Shown: positions 12,677 through 23,417 of the stretch, one piece after another
Layout of the letters: every line of letters starts with the position of its first letter
Position numbering within the stretch: the first letter of the stretch is position 1
NCBI GenBank assembly: GCA_022579005.1
Contig: MU401682.1
Coordinates: 1 to 57,989, forward strand
DNA: 57,989 bases
Direction of reading: 5' to 3'
DNA from: Poronia punctata
Lineage: Eukaryota > Ascomycota > Sordariomycetes > Xylariales > Xylariaceae
The notes under the pieces: model-generated
Databases searched by the model: none
What the model was told of the DNA's origin: nothing
The model's input: the letters and a program-made list of their open reading frames with translations, nothing else
Made by a program: the position numbers and the translations under genes

Positions 12677-13649
12677 TGTCAAATCTCTCCTTTTTTTTTT
12701 CAGTTTATGAAGCTGTGATAATCCACCCCAGGTAGAAAAGAAGCATTCATATTTATCTAAATCTCTCTGTTTGAGGAATATATATATATATATATATATA
12801 TTGCGTGACGACATACCGTAACTCCCCTTCCTCCAAAGCAGGGGATACATTGGTAGATATTTTCCACGGTTGAAACCTCACCGTAGAAGTCCGGTCTAAG
12901 CCTTAGAAAGTATATTTCTCCATTTACTGGATGCTGTTTCTTCTTCTTCTTCTTCTTCTTTTTTCTCCGCATCGTTAAGTTTGCCGATCTGGATTGCATG
13001 CACTCCGGGGGGCAAATGCGGGTAAGCGCTCCTATAAGCTTCAACTACACGTACATAGATAGGTACCTACCATTTACCCCAGACTTTCTTCACCCCGCCG
13101 CGCCGGTGGACCCCCCCGGGGAAATGGGGCTGCTTCTTTCGGTGGGTGGGTAAGTAATTAAGCCGCATTTTCTGTTGATAAGTCGGGTACTCGTATATCA
13201 TTTTTTTCTTTCTTTTCATCTTGAAGGTTGTTTGTGCTGGGATTGACATTGACGGGGTAGGTAGTGATGGTATGTTCGTAACCAAGGTCAAAAGAAGGAG
13301 AATTGTGAGGAAGGGTTGGAAAGGGATGGTTATATAGAGCTTAACCTAGGCACGATATAATACCTACATAGTATAGGCACGTTCATTGTGGTCAGGTATG
13401 TATAAGTATGTATGTATAAGGCCGTTTGAGACGCTGAAGCCATTTCTACAAGGACCTTTGATGTGGAATGATACGTAGAGGACTCTAGTATGTCATTAAG
13501 AGTATGATGCTTGGTATCTCCGTGGTTTTGTTGGCTACTATACGCGCCCCCCGGTGATATACATCGTGGAAGCTGATACTCCCCCTCTTTCACGGATTAT
13601 GTTCATAAGTGTACGTTGTGAACTTGGACAATTTCGTTTTTTGTTGTTG
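12677..13649. other. Intergenic between two minus-strand genes, simple repeats
   Basis: Likely promoter of the alpha-galactosidase gene and 3' region of the Dus4 gene. It contains an (AT)n run at 12778-12801, about 100 bases before the alpha-galactosidase start, a (TTC)n run at 12938-12960, a C/G-rich stretch near 13,095-13,125 and a TACTCGTA octamer at 13188-13195. No gene is supported. Confidence 0.6.
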
Positions 13650-15039
13650 TTATTTATCATCATAAGTATTCCGTACGATGGGACCAATCCCTCTACTCTG
13701 CTTAGCATCATCTAAAAAGTCTATAACATCTACCCAATTATCAAACTCTGTCAATCGAATCCTCTCCCTCTTACTCAACAACGCGCTGTGGCGATCTGGC
13801 CCGAACCCCGTCCCGCACATCTCCGTCAGGTGATGAATCCCCAATTTCAGGGGTAAAGGCGCACGGGCGACATTATTCATGAACAAATCGACTGCCTCCC
13901 ACGGACAATTCTCGTAGCCGGCGAATAGAGCCGGGTTGGCGAGTAAGGCGCGAGCGGACATTAAGCCGGCCAGCTTCGGGAGATGTGGCTTTTTGATATT
14001 AACGACGTCATCATCGCCTCCGGTAAAAGTAGGAGACTGTTGTTGTTGTTGTTGTTGTTGTTGTTGCAAAAGATGCGAGGTATAAGGTAATGTCGAAAGA
14101 GTGAAAACATCCCCGGATACGAGAATAGGCACTTTATCACCAAACATATCCGTCAACAACTCCAATGCGTCGAGATTGATAGGGATGCTGGACTGCGTGT
14201 GTCGCGTGCGCGGATGGATCGTCAACCAGTCGATATTCCGATCATGTACGTCCCCCAGAACAGTGGTGACGAAATCGACCGTCTTGCGCAAGTCTCCGTG
14301 TACGCGGATCTTGACGCTCACGCTTCTACCCTTGCCGTCGGGGTTATCGATGTCGGCCTCTTTGCCTACACCCCATCCGTCCTCGTGGAGACGTTTCCGA
14401 GTGGCCACTAGCATGTCGCGGACTAGTTCGCGCTTTTCCATGAGGCCGGCGCCGAGGGTTTGCGCGCAGGCCCACGATTGTGGGCAGCCGCAGTTTAGGT
14501 CGACGCCGTGGACGAAGGGCGCGGCGAGGGATGAGGCGCGGGATAGTTCCAGGGGCGAGTTGGCGCCGAATTGGGCTATGGTGGGAAGTTCGGGGGTGGT
14601 GGTGGTGGTGGTGGTGGTTGAGATGGTGAGGTCGCTGTCGCGAGCGAATTGGTTTCTGTTGAATTCTTTGGCGAGGATCATGGGTGTCCAGCAGAGGTCT
14701 GTGCCGTAGTGATGGACTGTTTGGCGGAAGGCGAGCTGTGGGGATATTTTAGAATGTGTGATGAATGTGAAGAGGATGGGATAGACATGACGAGATTGTC
14801 TGGTTCTTATATGTGAATAGGAAAGGGGCCCTGGTTTACCTTGCTGTATCGCACCATGGGCGCGCATGCGTACAAGTATCTGTTCTGCGACTTGGCGGCA
14901 TCGAATAGTTTGAGAGGACTATTTCAACGAGTTAGTCTAGAATTTTGTTTTTCTTTTCAACCGAGTTATAAGATGGATCAACTCACTGTGTCCTCGAGTG
15001 AGGAAACTCTTGTGCCATATCGGATTCCATCTTGGTCAT
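13650..15039 (-). CDS. DUS4: tRNA-dihydrouridine synthase, Dus4 type
   Basis: Flavin enzyme that reduces uridine to dihydrouridine in the D-loop of tRNA (positions 20a/20b for yeast Dus4), using NAD(P)H. Exons: 15039-14987, 14918-14840, 14735-13650, giving 405 residues; yeast Dus4 is about 370. Motifs: APMVRYSKLAFR near residue 37, the catalytic-cysteine motif DLNCGCP at 123-129 (Cys128), KIRVHGD, IHPRTR and SGDV for the FMN phosphate region. An in-frame ATG three codons downstream (15030) is an alternative start. Two low-complexity insertions break the fold: a Thr run near residues 83-91 and a poly-Gln run encoded by a (TTG)n tract at 14038-14066. Both lie where homologs have surface loops. 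The gene is divergent from the aldo/keto reductase gene. Confidence 0.9.
14038..14066. repeat. Trinucleotide repeat encoding poly-Gln in Dus4
   Basis: Run of TTG on the + strand, read as CAA (Gln) on the coding minus strand. It is a slippage-prone microsatellite inside a conserved enzyme gene, so its length is likely variable between isolates. Confidence 0.9.
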
Positions 15040-16261
15040 CTGTATCCCTGCTGTCTCATTTTAAGAGAATAAAAACCGGCCTAGCTGATTGTTTTCGAAT
15101 CACAGATGTATAAGCTCATATACTTCGCTACAAATGAATCAAGTCTAGTATACTTGATGTCGATGTGTATGAGTTCCCTTTTTTTCCTATGCAACTAGAT
15201 AACTATTATTTTTTCGACAAGTTTGAAAACGACTTTCTTGCCGATGGTGGGGCTCTATCGAGGGGTTTGTACGTAGAGGGGCAGAAATTCTCTCCCGGCG
15301 CAGAGTAATTATCTGTACCCTGTTACGGGTCACGGTCTATGTAACCCACCCGACATGTGAAGAGTAGGTAAATTTACAATCTAACCTACCAATTCAACAC
15401 TCCAACATGTCGCCAACGAACAGGACTACTACTCGATGGTTTGATTAAGTAAGCAGGGTATATGTAAATAACGGCAAGAGGCGCTAAGTATATCGCCTTT
15501 GAACAAGACTCTATCCCCCGGTTACAACTCCCGGAATGCAAGGCCGTTGGAGGAAAGTCGCGAATTTCCGCTTAACGCCGTCGGTAACCTACGAGCAGTG
15601 GGTTGTTTTAGCTGGTAACAAGGCGGCCAGCCATACCCGCCTCAGTATTAGTAATTACCAAGTGTACCAAGTGTAGGTAATTATACCATGTGGTTATTGC
15701 CTGTTCCTGATTTCTGTTCCTTAAAAGCTTGATTGTCGAGTCATAAAAGGTTTTCAGGTGGAGATTCTCCCTGCCCAAAAAGGGTTATGCTTTGGTTATT
15801 TTGGTGAGTTTCTACATTACGGGCCCAGACTAGCTACTTACCTTATGCAGGTGGAATAGGGCTACGATCGGAAAGGAGTGCGTAATGTGGCTGCAAATTC
15901 GGCCTAAAAGACATCACAAAACGCTGTTACCCCCCATCTTTACCCGTGCTCGCTAGTCGCGTCCGTCTGGCGGGGAAAAGGATCTGGTACGATGCGTGGT
16001 AAAGCTTACATTTCTTGTGATGAACTCGAAGTAAAAACATGTATATATAGGTTGAGTATGCTCTATTGAATACCATCGGATCGGAACAGACATCGCTATA
16101 GAGCTTACTCACAAACTACCGTATATTGACAACTACATACGCCGTCAACCACTCCAACTCTTTCGACTCGCAAAGTAGCCCCCCCCCAAAACTCAAAACT
16201 CCACGTCTCGCCTCTTCCGCTAAACTAAAATCACAAAACGCCACACACCAATTACGCGAAG
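15040..16261. other. Divergent intergenic region (Dus4 / aldo-keto reductase)
   Basis: About 1.2 kb between two divergent starts; both promoters should lie here. A C-rich tract (9 C in a row) precedes the + strand start at about 16,180. I see no conserved ORF or RNA gene. Confidence 0.6.
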
Positions 16262-17314
16262 ATGGTTCAGATCACGGATAAGGAAGTTGGACCTACGGGT
16301 TTCGGCTTGATGGGCTTTACCTGGAGGCCTAACCCTTGCTCAAAAGAGCAGGCATTTGAGGCCATGCGCGAAGCCGTTAAGCAAGGAAACGTTTTCTGGG
16401 TCGGCGGCGACTTTTACGGACCACCAGATTACAACAGCAACGTACTTCTCGAACAATATTTCGAAAAGTACCCCGAAGATGCCGACAAGGTTGTACTCAG
16501 CTTGAAAGGCGGCTGGGATCCATCGACATTCACGGCTGATGCGTCACCCGAGGGAACACGCAAGTGTCTTGACAACTCGATTCGCCAGCTAAACGGGCGG
16601 AAGAAGATCGACATCTTTGAATATGCTCGTCGAGATCCCAAGGTGGATATGAAAACCTCATTCGAAACTATACAAAAAGAATATATCGATACTGGCAAGG
16701 TGGGCGGCATAGGCTTATCTGAGGTGCGAGCCGAGACCATCCACGAAGCCGTCAAAATTGCAAAGATTGTAGCTGTTGAAGTCGAGCTTTCGCTGTGAGT
16801 CTTGTCGTGCTAAATTAGAACCATCGTTGTACACGGGCTAAACAATCTTTATAGTTTCAACACCGATGTGTTGTACAACGGCGTGGCTGAGGCCTGTGCC
16901 AAGTATGACATTCCCATCGTCGCCTATTCTCCGATAGGCTCAGGTTTTCTCACGGGCCAGATTAAGCGCTACGAGGATATCCCAGAGGGTCGGCTCCAGA
17001 GACACATGCCGCGTTACCAACCAGGTGAAGCCTTCGATCACAACATTAAGCTTGTCTACAAGGTCGAGGAAATGGCAAAGAAGAAGAGCTGCACGCCTGC
17101 CCAACTCGCCCTCGGCTGGATAAGAGCGCTGAATGGCCGTCCAGGCATGCCCAAGATCATCCCTATTCCGGGTGCGACGACAGTTGAACGCATAAAAGAG
17201 AACGCGCAGCTAGTCGAGCTGACGGATGAGGATATGGCTGCTATTGACGAGATCCTGGATAATTTCAAGCCGCTAGGCAACCGTAATTTCCATCTCATCC
17301 CCATCGAGACATGA
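16262..17314 (+). CDS. Aldo/keto reductase, pyridoxal reductase (Plr1) type
   Basis: NADPH-dependent reductase of the AKR superfamily. Closest in layout to fungal pyridoxal reductase/pyridoxine 4-dehydrogenase, which interconverts pyridoxal and pyridoxine in vitamin B6 salvage. Exons 16262-16794 and 16855-17314 give 330 residues, the usual length. The intron (16795-16854) has GTGAGT, a GCTAA word and ATAG. Visible motifs: GFGLMGFTW at residues 13-21, the DFYG catalytic Tyr52, LSLKGG with Lys82, the family pattern ARRDP near residue 122-126 at the place of the usual catalytic His, GGIGLSEV, IVAYSPIGSGFLTG, and the NADP-binding IPIPGATTVERIKEN near the C-terminus. The start ATG follows a CA-rich leader. 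Substrate assignment is by family resemblance only. Confidence 0.85.
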
Positions 17315-18260
17315 AATCCTATTCATACAAGTTAGCCAACGAGGCCAGACGAAATAGTCAAAATTATCGCGCGTAGATAGTGTATGGTATCAGGCAAGAA
17401 TAGTTTCCACATGGTTCGAGCGAGAGCTCTTTTGAGTATTGCAGAATTCTTGAAATGTTCATCATGCATACGAGTACTTTTATCAAGGCGGCAAGGGGAG
17501 GGGTTTGAGAGAAGTACTTACATTCAACTGCACTGAGAAAATCGGGAATATTAGTTTCATAGGTGAACACGTCCCCAAAGTGCTCAAGTATCATGTCTGT
17601 CCCATTTTATGAGGCCTAACCTAGCATGTACAAGTAGGTAGGGGAGAATGAGATTTGAGGATGCTGACAAGAGTCGCCTGATGGCCCTTTCGGCTGCAAG
17701 ACATGATCCTCGATGAACACACAGGAATGAAATTATAGGAGAAAGAAAGGGGAAATCCATATGGAATATAGACGATAAAATTTAATTTTATATTTCTGAC
17801 CTAATTAATATAATTCAACGGGGTCTAGACTACTTTGGGTGTAGCATGTGAGGAATTACGTAAGACCGATAACCACCTACACAGAAATTGTGCAGATACC
17901 TCAGTACGTGTAATACTTGTCGCGTTAAGTACCTGTATTTTACACTGTATAGCCGTTACAGGTACCTGGTGGACGTATGCGGGCTGGAGTCTTGACCACT
18001 CGTCACCATCAATTGCAACCCCGAGAATTGGAGTGTTGGGGGATATTTTCCCTGCTCCTATCCCACTGCTGCCCCCGGACCGCGATAAAACGCGTACATA
18101 CCGAACAGCTTCACGGATATTCAAAGACCAAAAATAATGCGCTCGGAATAGATAACAGTTGATGTCCATGTATGTAAAGCCCGAGCTTTTTTTGGCACGA
18201 TAATATGTACACGTTGAGGTTATCGTGAATTGCTTCGAAACAACCTCGGAGCCCGTCGTG
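17315..18260. other. Intergenic, no supported gene
   Basis: 3' region of the aldo/keto reductase gene and sequence up to the MITE. One TACGAGTA octamer at 17469-17476 and one TACAAGTA at 17619-17626. Short frames on both strands show no domain and unlikely composition. Confidence 0.5.
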
Positions 18261-18269
18261 CCCGTTTTC
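18261..18269. repeat. Target-site duplication, left copy
   Basis: CCCGTTTTC, identical to 18715-18723 on the other side of the MITE. Confidence 0.85.
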
Positions 18270-18714
18270 CAGCTCAACTTTTCAACTCTCACTTTTCACT
18301 ATCGCGCTCTGCACGCTAAACTATAAACGGGAGATAATAAGTACATAGTACTTATTACTCTATAATACTAAGGCTATTATAGCAGCAATAAATAAAGAAA
18401 AATAAAAAAATAAAAGCTATAGGTACATTTTAAGTTATTATAGTTACTTAATATATATTTGCTTTTTTAAGCATATTATATATATATACTTGCTATTGCA
18501 CTTATATAGGTAGTAAGGTAGGTCTTATATACATTAAGGCAACTGATCATTTGTAGCCCTTATATTGACTTCTACGTTGCAACGTAGGTACCTAGGTATT
18601 GCCTTAGCAAACCAGTAAGATTAGGTATATAACCGCGTTGCTACGGTACCTTGCTGTTTATGGTCTAGCGTGCAGAGCCAGATAGTGAAAAGTGAGAGTT
18701 GAAAAGTTGGGCTG
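18270..18714. mobile_element. MITE with 59-bp terminal inverted repeats, MULE-like
   Basis: Non-autonomous DNA transposon of 445 bp. Left inverted repeat 18270-18328, right 18656-18714; 54 of 59 positions match. The ends are CAGC...GCTG. A perfect 9-bp target duplication, CCCGTTTTC, flanks it at 18261-18269 and 18715-18723. Long inverted repeats with a 9-bp duplication are typical of Mutator-like elements; a hAT element would be expected to give 8 bp. The interior is AT-rich and, over 18361-18480, has no TpC at all, as in the big AT blocks, while the inverted repeats still contain TpC. Three of the five mismatches between the repeats are transitions. It encodes no protein, so it would need a transposase elsewhere. 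Confidence 0.85.
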
Positions 18715-18723
18715 CCCGTTTTC
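18715..18723. repeat. Target-site duplication, right copy
   Basis: CCCGTTTTC, identical to 18261-18269. The identity suggests a fairly recent insertion or little mutation outside the element. Confidence 0.85.
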
Positions 18724-19742
18724 TTGGGCGTGGGTCAAAGCGTCAAGTTTGAAATTTACCCAATTTGGCTAGCTGGAACCGACTTCCCTTCACGTGCCTA
18801 CCCACTCGCAGAGTGTACCACTGTGTGTAGGATCGCCAAGAAGGCATAGAGGTACATCCTGCCTTAATTCGAAGGAGCCCCACCGAACTTTCCTATTGCA
18901 TGCATATAAATTATTAGACGCAGGTTTGCATATCCATTTCGGCCCAGTAATTGGCCAGGAATTGGCCTGTGAAGTAGCGGTCGTGATCTTGGGAAGTAGA
19001 GGAAGTTAGAGGTCCGTATGGAACCACAATACGATATCTATCTGAACGATCGTCTCTCTCTAATACCTCCTGAATTTGTTCCTGCGATCCTACCAAATCG
19101 TAGGGAATTATTTACGTTTCTTTCCAACGAATTCAATGACGGCAAGACAAGCCAATTCGGTCCACAGAGAAGCTGCGATTGAAACTGCAATGTTCGGCGT
19201 TTAAAATTCGGGGAGGCGATTAGAAGCGACCATCTGGTATCACCAGTCGTCGTCACCCAAGCGAACCTGTGATATAGGTAACGCGCAACTTACCTATCTA
19301 TTGCATCCAATGCGCTTAAACCAATAAGCTTCGCCTTTGCTCCTACAATATCTCTATCTCACTTGCTCCTCACCGAAGCTACTATTTTGGGGGGGATTGC
19401 TCGTCGCTCGTTTGCCAATTGTGCTATTCATTTCCAGCTGTTGTTCGTCGGGACCACCAGAAAGACAAGAACCTGTGTGAACACGCCTTTTTTTGTATCA
19501 GGATCCCGAACGCCCTCCACGACCCGTTTTATGACGATCCAAACGATCGCGAAAGTTGATGCGATTTACACATGGGATATACGGTACTCGTGCAAACCTG
19601 ATTGTGGTGTCCGCCATATTCGTGCTTTTGCTCAGTATCTAGCTGCACGCCGTCTCTGATATCGATCTTGTTCACGGAACCAACCTACTAGAAAAAGAAA
19701 ACCCGTCGCATATACGATATAACGAAAAAGAACCTGCTAGCG
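18724..19742. other. Intergenic / probable promoter and 5' leader
   Basis: About 1 kb before the start of the 877-residue gene. A frame at 19363-19659 is open but has no recognisable domain; it more likely belongs to the 5' leader. An A-rich leader (agaaaaagaaaac) directly precedes the ATG. Confidence 0.5.
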
Positions 19743-22428
19743 ATGCAGACCATGTCGAATACCACCGCTCGCCATGGACGCTCCGGCTCCGGCTCTAGCA
19801 CTGCGACTTATCCGTCACCCGCCTCGCCGACGTTAACCAATCCCGACATGATTCTGCCCGACTACGATGAAGGTCCCGTTTCTCCCGACCGTTCTCATTC
19901 CCCCCTCATGGCATGGAAGAATGCTCATGTAGCCGATATGGGGTTCGATCTCTCTATGAGCACATTTACCACCAGTTCGATATCAACCACGACCCCGATC
20001 ATCTACGGCAATGGAACAATGTTATCCGATATTGGCGAGGTCACAGAAGTCGAGAGCACATGTGACCGTACCCGGTCCCGGTCTAATTCAAATAGGAGCG
20101 ACTTTGGCATGGTGCCGAGCACCGAACTACAATACGAGGCGATCAAACAGAGGATAAAGCAGTCCAGACTTGCTCACCAAAGGCAAATATCCGTCGGTTC
20201 CAACAGCACCGTCACGGGAAATGACCAGTCAGGCTTATTAGGCGAATTTGACGACGCCGTCAGCATTGACGACAGCAATTTCCAAGGAGACGATGAGGAT
20301 AGCGTAGCTGATTCGTATATCGATGACGAGGCAGTTCAACAAACTGTTTCAAAAGCTCAGGGCCATCACCCTTCGAATGCCGAAGAGGCAAGATATTCTA
20401 GCCCGCTCAGCCGCAGAGCTGAACAGATATTAGCGAATGCGAAGCGACGTTTGACGGTGAGTAGCTCCGTATGCACTACAAATACTTCGATATGCTAAAG
20501 CTTAGCAGACAATGGAAGATAATCTGAATCGGGCACGATCATCGCTTGATTCACCGTCTTTATCATCCCTGGGCTCTTATTCAACGCCTTCGCCCCAAGT
20601 TGGGCGCCCTGCCACCGCCGTTAGCGTGAGGGGTGACCAAGACGGCAGGAAAGTGGTGAATGGACACAACCGAATATCTAGCGAGGGTAACGTCCCAACT
20701 GAAAACAAGCATACGGCATCAACGCAGAGATCCTCGAGTGCTCTGGGTACAGCTGGTGGGTATCGACGTCCTTCCCACGCAGCTGGAAACGGTAATGCCG
20801 GCCCTACAAGCCGTTCATTGTATGGGACACCGCATTTCGCCAGCAGCAAAATATCATTGCATGCGCAAGAACGGACTCTTGCGCCATTGGGCGAAGACGA
20901 TGTTCTAAAAGACCAGGAGAACGCCGACGTGGATAGTGATGTATCCAATGGGGAAGTCTTCTTGACTCCGACGCTAGGGACATTCTCTGACCAGAGCCTG
21001 AGACGATCCACCTCGTCTGCAACTATGCGTGACCTGAAGGACCAAATGAATGATCTAAAGGGGAGATTGGCAACATTACGAGACCAGGCACGTGCGGACA
21101 CTATGAAACGTCGGAGCTTGCAGAGCCTACGGACCCCTAGCCCTTTTACTCACGCTCGCGTCGAGCAGTGGTACGCTGAAACGAACGCTCACGATGATGG
21201 TATAACCTCCCTTGGCGGCACAAATACCGCAGCCGCGGAAAATAAAGACAATGTCGAAAACCAGACGAGCGACCCACTGGGACGAGAGAAGCAATCGCCC
21301 GTCGGTGAACAATTAGCGACACCACCTCCCGAAGAAGAAAAAGCCTCTCTACCGGCACCAACTGCGGTTGATGGGATATCAGCCTCTCCCGCAGGCGTTG
21401 TTGATCAACTGCCCGAGCTTGAAGTCCAAGCCCAAGATGGGCCAAAGAAGGAACTAGATGGTGCTGTTGATGATCTTGATGATATTGACGACATGAGGAC
21501 AGAGGATGGCTACGAGCTAGCAGAAGAAACCAATGATATCGACGACACTGCAAGCGAAAGCGGGGAATCCTCCTATCATGATTCAGTCCAGGTTCAAGTT
21601 TCCCATGAAGATCGCGAAGATGCTTTTGATTACGAGCATTTCTTTTTGCACAGCGCTATGGGTAGTATGAGCCGGAGGCGCTTGCGCCGGTCTGGAAGCA
21701 GCGACAGTCTTACCTCTGACGATTCGGTGGAGACGGCGAGGGGGCCCACTGCATCCTATCCCCCCAGTGTAACAACCACGAAAGTTGGCCGTCATTCCCG
21801 CCGTGGGAGCGCAGACTCAATCTCCACGCTCGACTCTTTTGCAACGGCAACTGAAGGCCGGCGAACTAGGACAAGTTACCTATATCAAGATGATAATGGC
21901 GACGACTATTTCGCGCAGGTAAACGGTCTCCCGGAACGTGCTCGGACGCACACACCCGAGACTGCGAAACGAAAGATTGGTGGCTTAGAGAATGGCGATT
22001 TTTATCTCCACCCAAGCCGGTCACGGACATCCCTCACTCGCCGCCCGCAGAGCAGCGCCGCCAGCTTTCAGCACCGGTCGACGGCGTCGGCTGGAACCAA
22101 CAGAAGCTTCCCGCTAGTCAACAAGTCAAGAATGAGCAGGGGAGCGCCGACCCCCGAGGGCTCTAATAACTACGATCTCAAGCGAATTTCGGATACTCTC
22201 ATGAACGAAACTGCAAGCATCTGCGATAAAGAGAGCCTGTACGGTGGTGACGGTGCAAATTCCATGCGGACACTCCATAGAGACGATCAAATACTCATTG
22301 AGCGACTCGTTGGCAGCCTTGGCCGTTGCGTTTTAGGACTGACAGAGGCGGGACGCGCCAGCAGCGAAGGGAGGGCATTTCGACGCAGGATCGAAGCGGC
22401 ACGGCGGGCTCTGGAAGGCTTGGATTAA
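19743..22428 (+). CDS. Ser-rich, largely disordered protein of unknown function
   Basis: Not recognised by family. Exons 19743-20456 and 20509-22428 give 877 residues; the intron (20457-20508) has GTGAGT and GCAG and is in phase 0. Features by position: Ser/Thr/Pro-rich N-terminus; the stretch GTMLSDIGEVTEVES near residue 90; an acidic patch with repeated DDS/DDE near 165-195; a short coiled coil around 410-440 (MRDLKDQMNDLKGRLATLR) followed by SLRTPSPF and an EQWY motif, which looks conserved rather than random; an acidic segment near 550-590; many RRxS-type potential kinase sites in the second half; and an amphipathic C-terminus of about 45 residues. No signal peptide or membrane segment. 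The layout suggests a cytoskeletal, polarity or signalling scaffold, but that is a guess. Confidence 0.75.
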
Positions 22429-23417
22429 TTTTCGCGTATCCGATGTGGGCGCTTCGATACCACATTGAGCTCATTCTTTTTCTGACGAGATATCAGCGAA
22501 GTGGTTTATGGTGGCGGTATCTTTTTTCTTTGACTTTGTCGGGGAGGGTTCCATTTATAAGATTACGAGCACGAGCACGACGAACGAAATACTGCAGAGT
22601 ATGAGATTACGGTAAACCATTACTTGGGGAGGCTCTGCGTCAAAGCCAGCGTTCTGTTTCCTTTACTTTTCCCTTCTTATGCCCCTATTATCTATTATCA
22701 TATGTTCGTTGGACATGCTTGCATTCTTCGATACCCCTTCTGCTACATACTTTTAAGTACATATATAGCGCGACTTTTGTATATTATCATGATAGTAATA
22801 ACTCACGCAAATCCTTGCTTTTGATAAACAGAGCGTGCACGTTGATAAATTCAGCTCTTCTACGTGTATTTGTTATGTTGCAATCCTTCTGGATATCCTG
22901 ATCTACTTGTACGTACCTTATACTCTATGATCTAACCCTAATACGGTATGTTTGAGGAAATACCATATCTGTGATTGGCAGGATGGCAGCATCGGCTTAC
23001 CCCATGGGGTAAATAGTAGGACACTGTAAGGATCGATCACATCGGGTACATATACACGGAGGTAGCAGTACGGCGTTTAAACTTGTATGTAGATGTACAA
23101 CAGAAGCTGGTACGTGTAAACTCCCACTGTAGGCAACTACACGTACCTCACTGCAGGTGCTGTAAAAGTACATCATCAGTGAGGTACCTACGCGTCAACA
23201 GGTATTAAACCCAACCCAGGCACAGAAGGTTATCATTGGTTTTCTTATCATACCACGTAACAGGTCGTAGGCTCGTAGCTACCTATTGCTCTGCTCTTCC
23301 AACATTCAGTCCGGCACCTTCTTGCCTGGGGCTCCTTTGACGCCGGTTACCCCTCGGCCCGGCACTGGCGCTTCATAGGGCTGTCTCGTTGTTTCAATTG
23401 GAAATTGTAATGGAGTC
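22429..23417. other. Intergenic, no supported gene
   Basis: 3' region of the upstream gene and promoter of the SNF2 gene, both on the + strand. Repeated GTACCT/AGGTAC words and a TACTTGTA at about 22,903 are present. Short frames near 22,620-22,900 are AT-rich and have no domain. Confidence 0.5.

Noticed and set aside
18270..18714. MITE considered as a hAT element because of its CAG...CTG ends
   Set aside because: The duplication is 9 bp, and arms of 59 bp are longer than usual for hAT; a MULE fits better, though no transposase is available to prove it.
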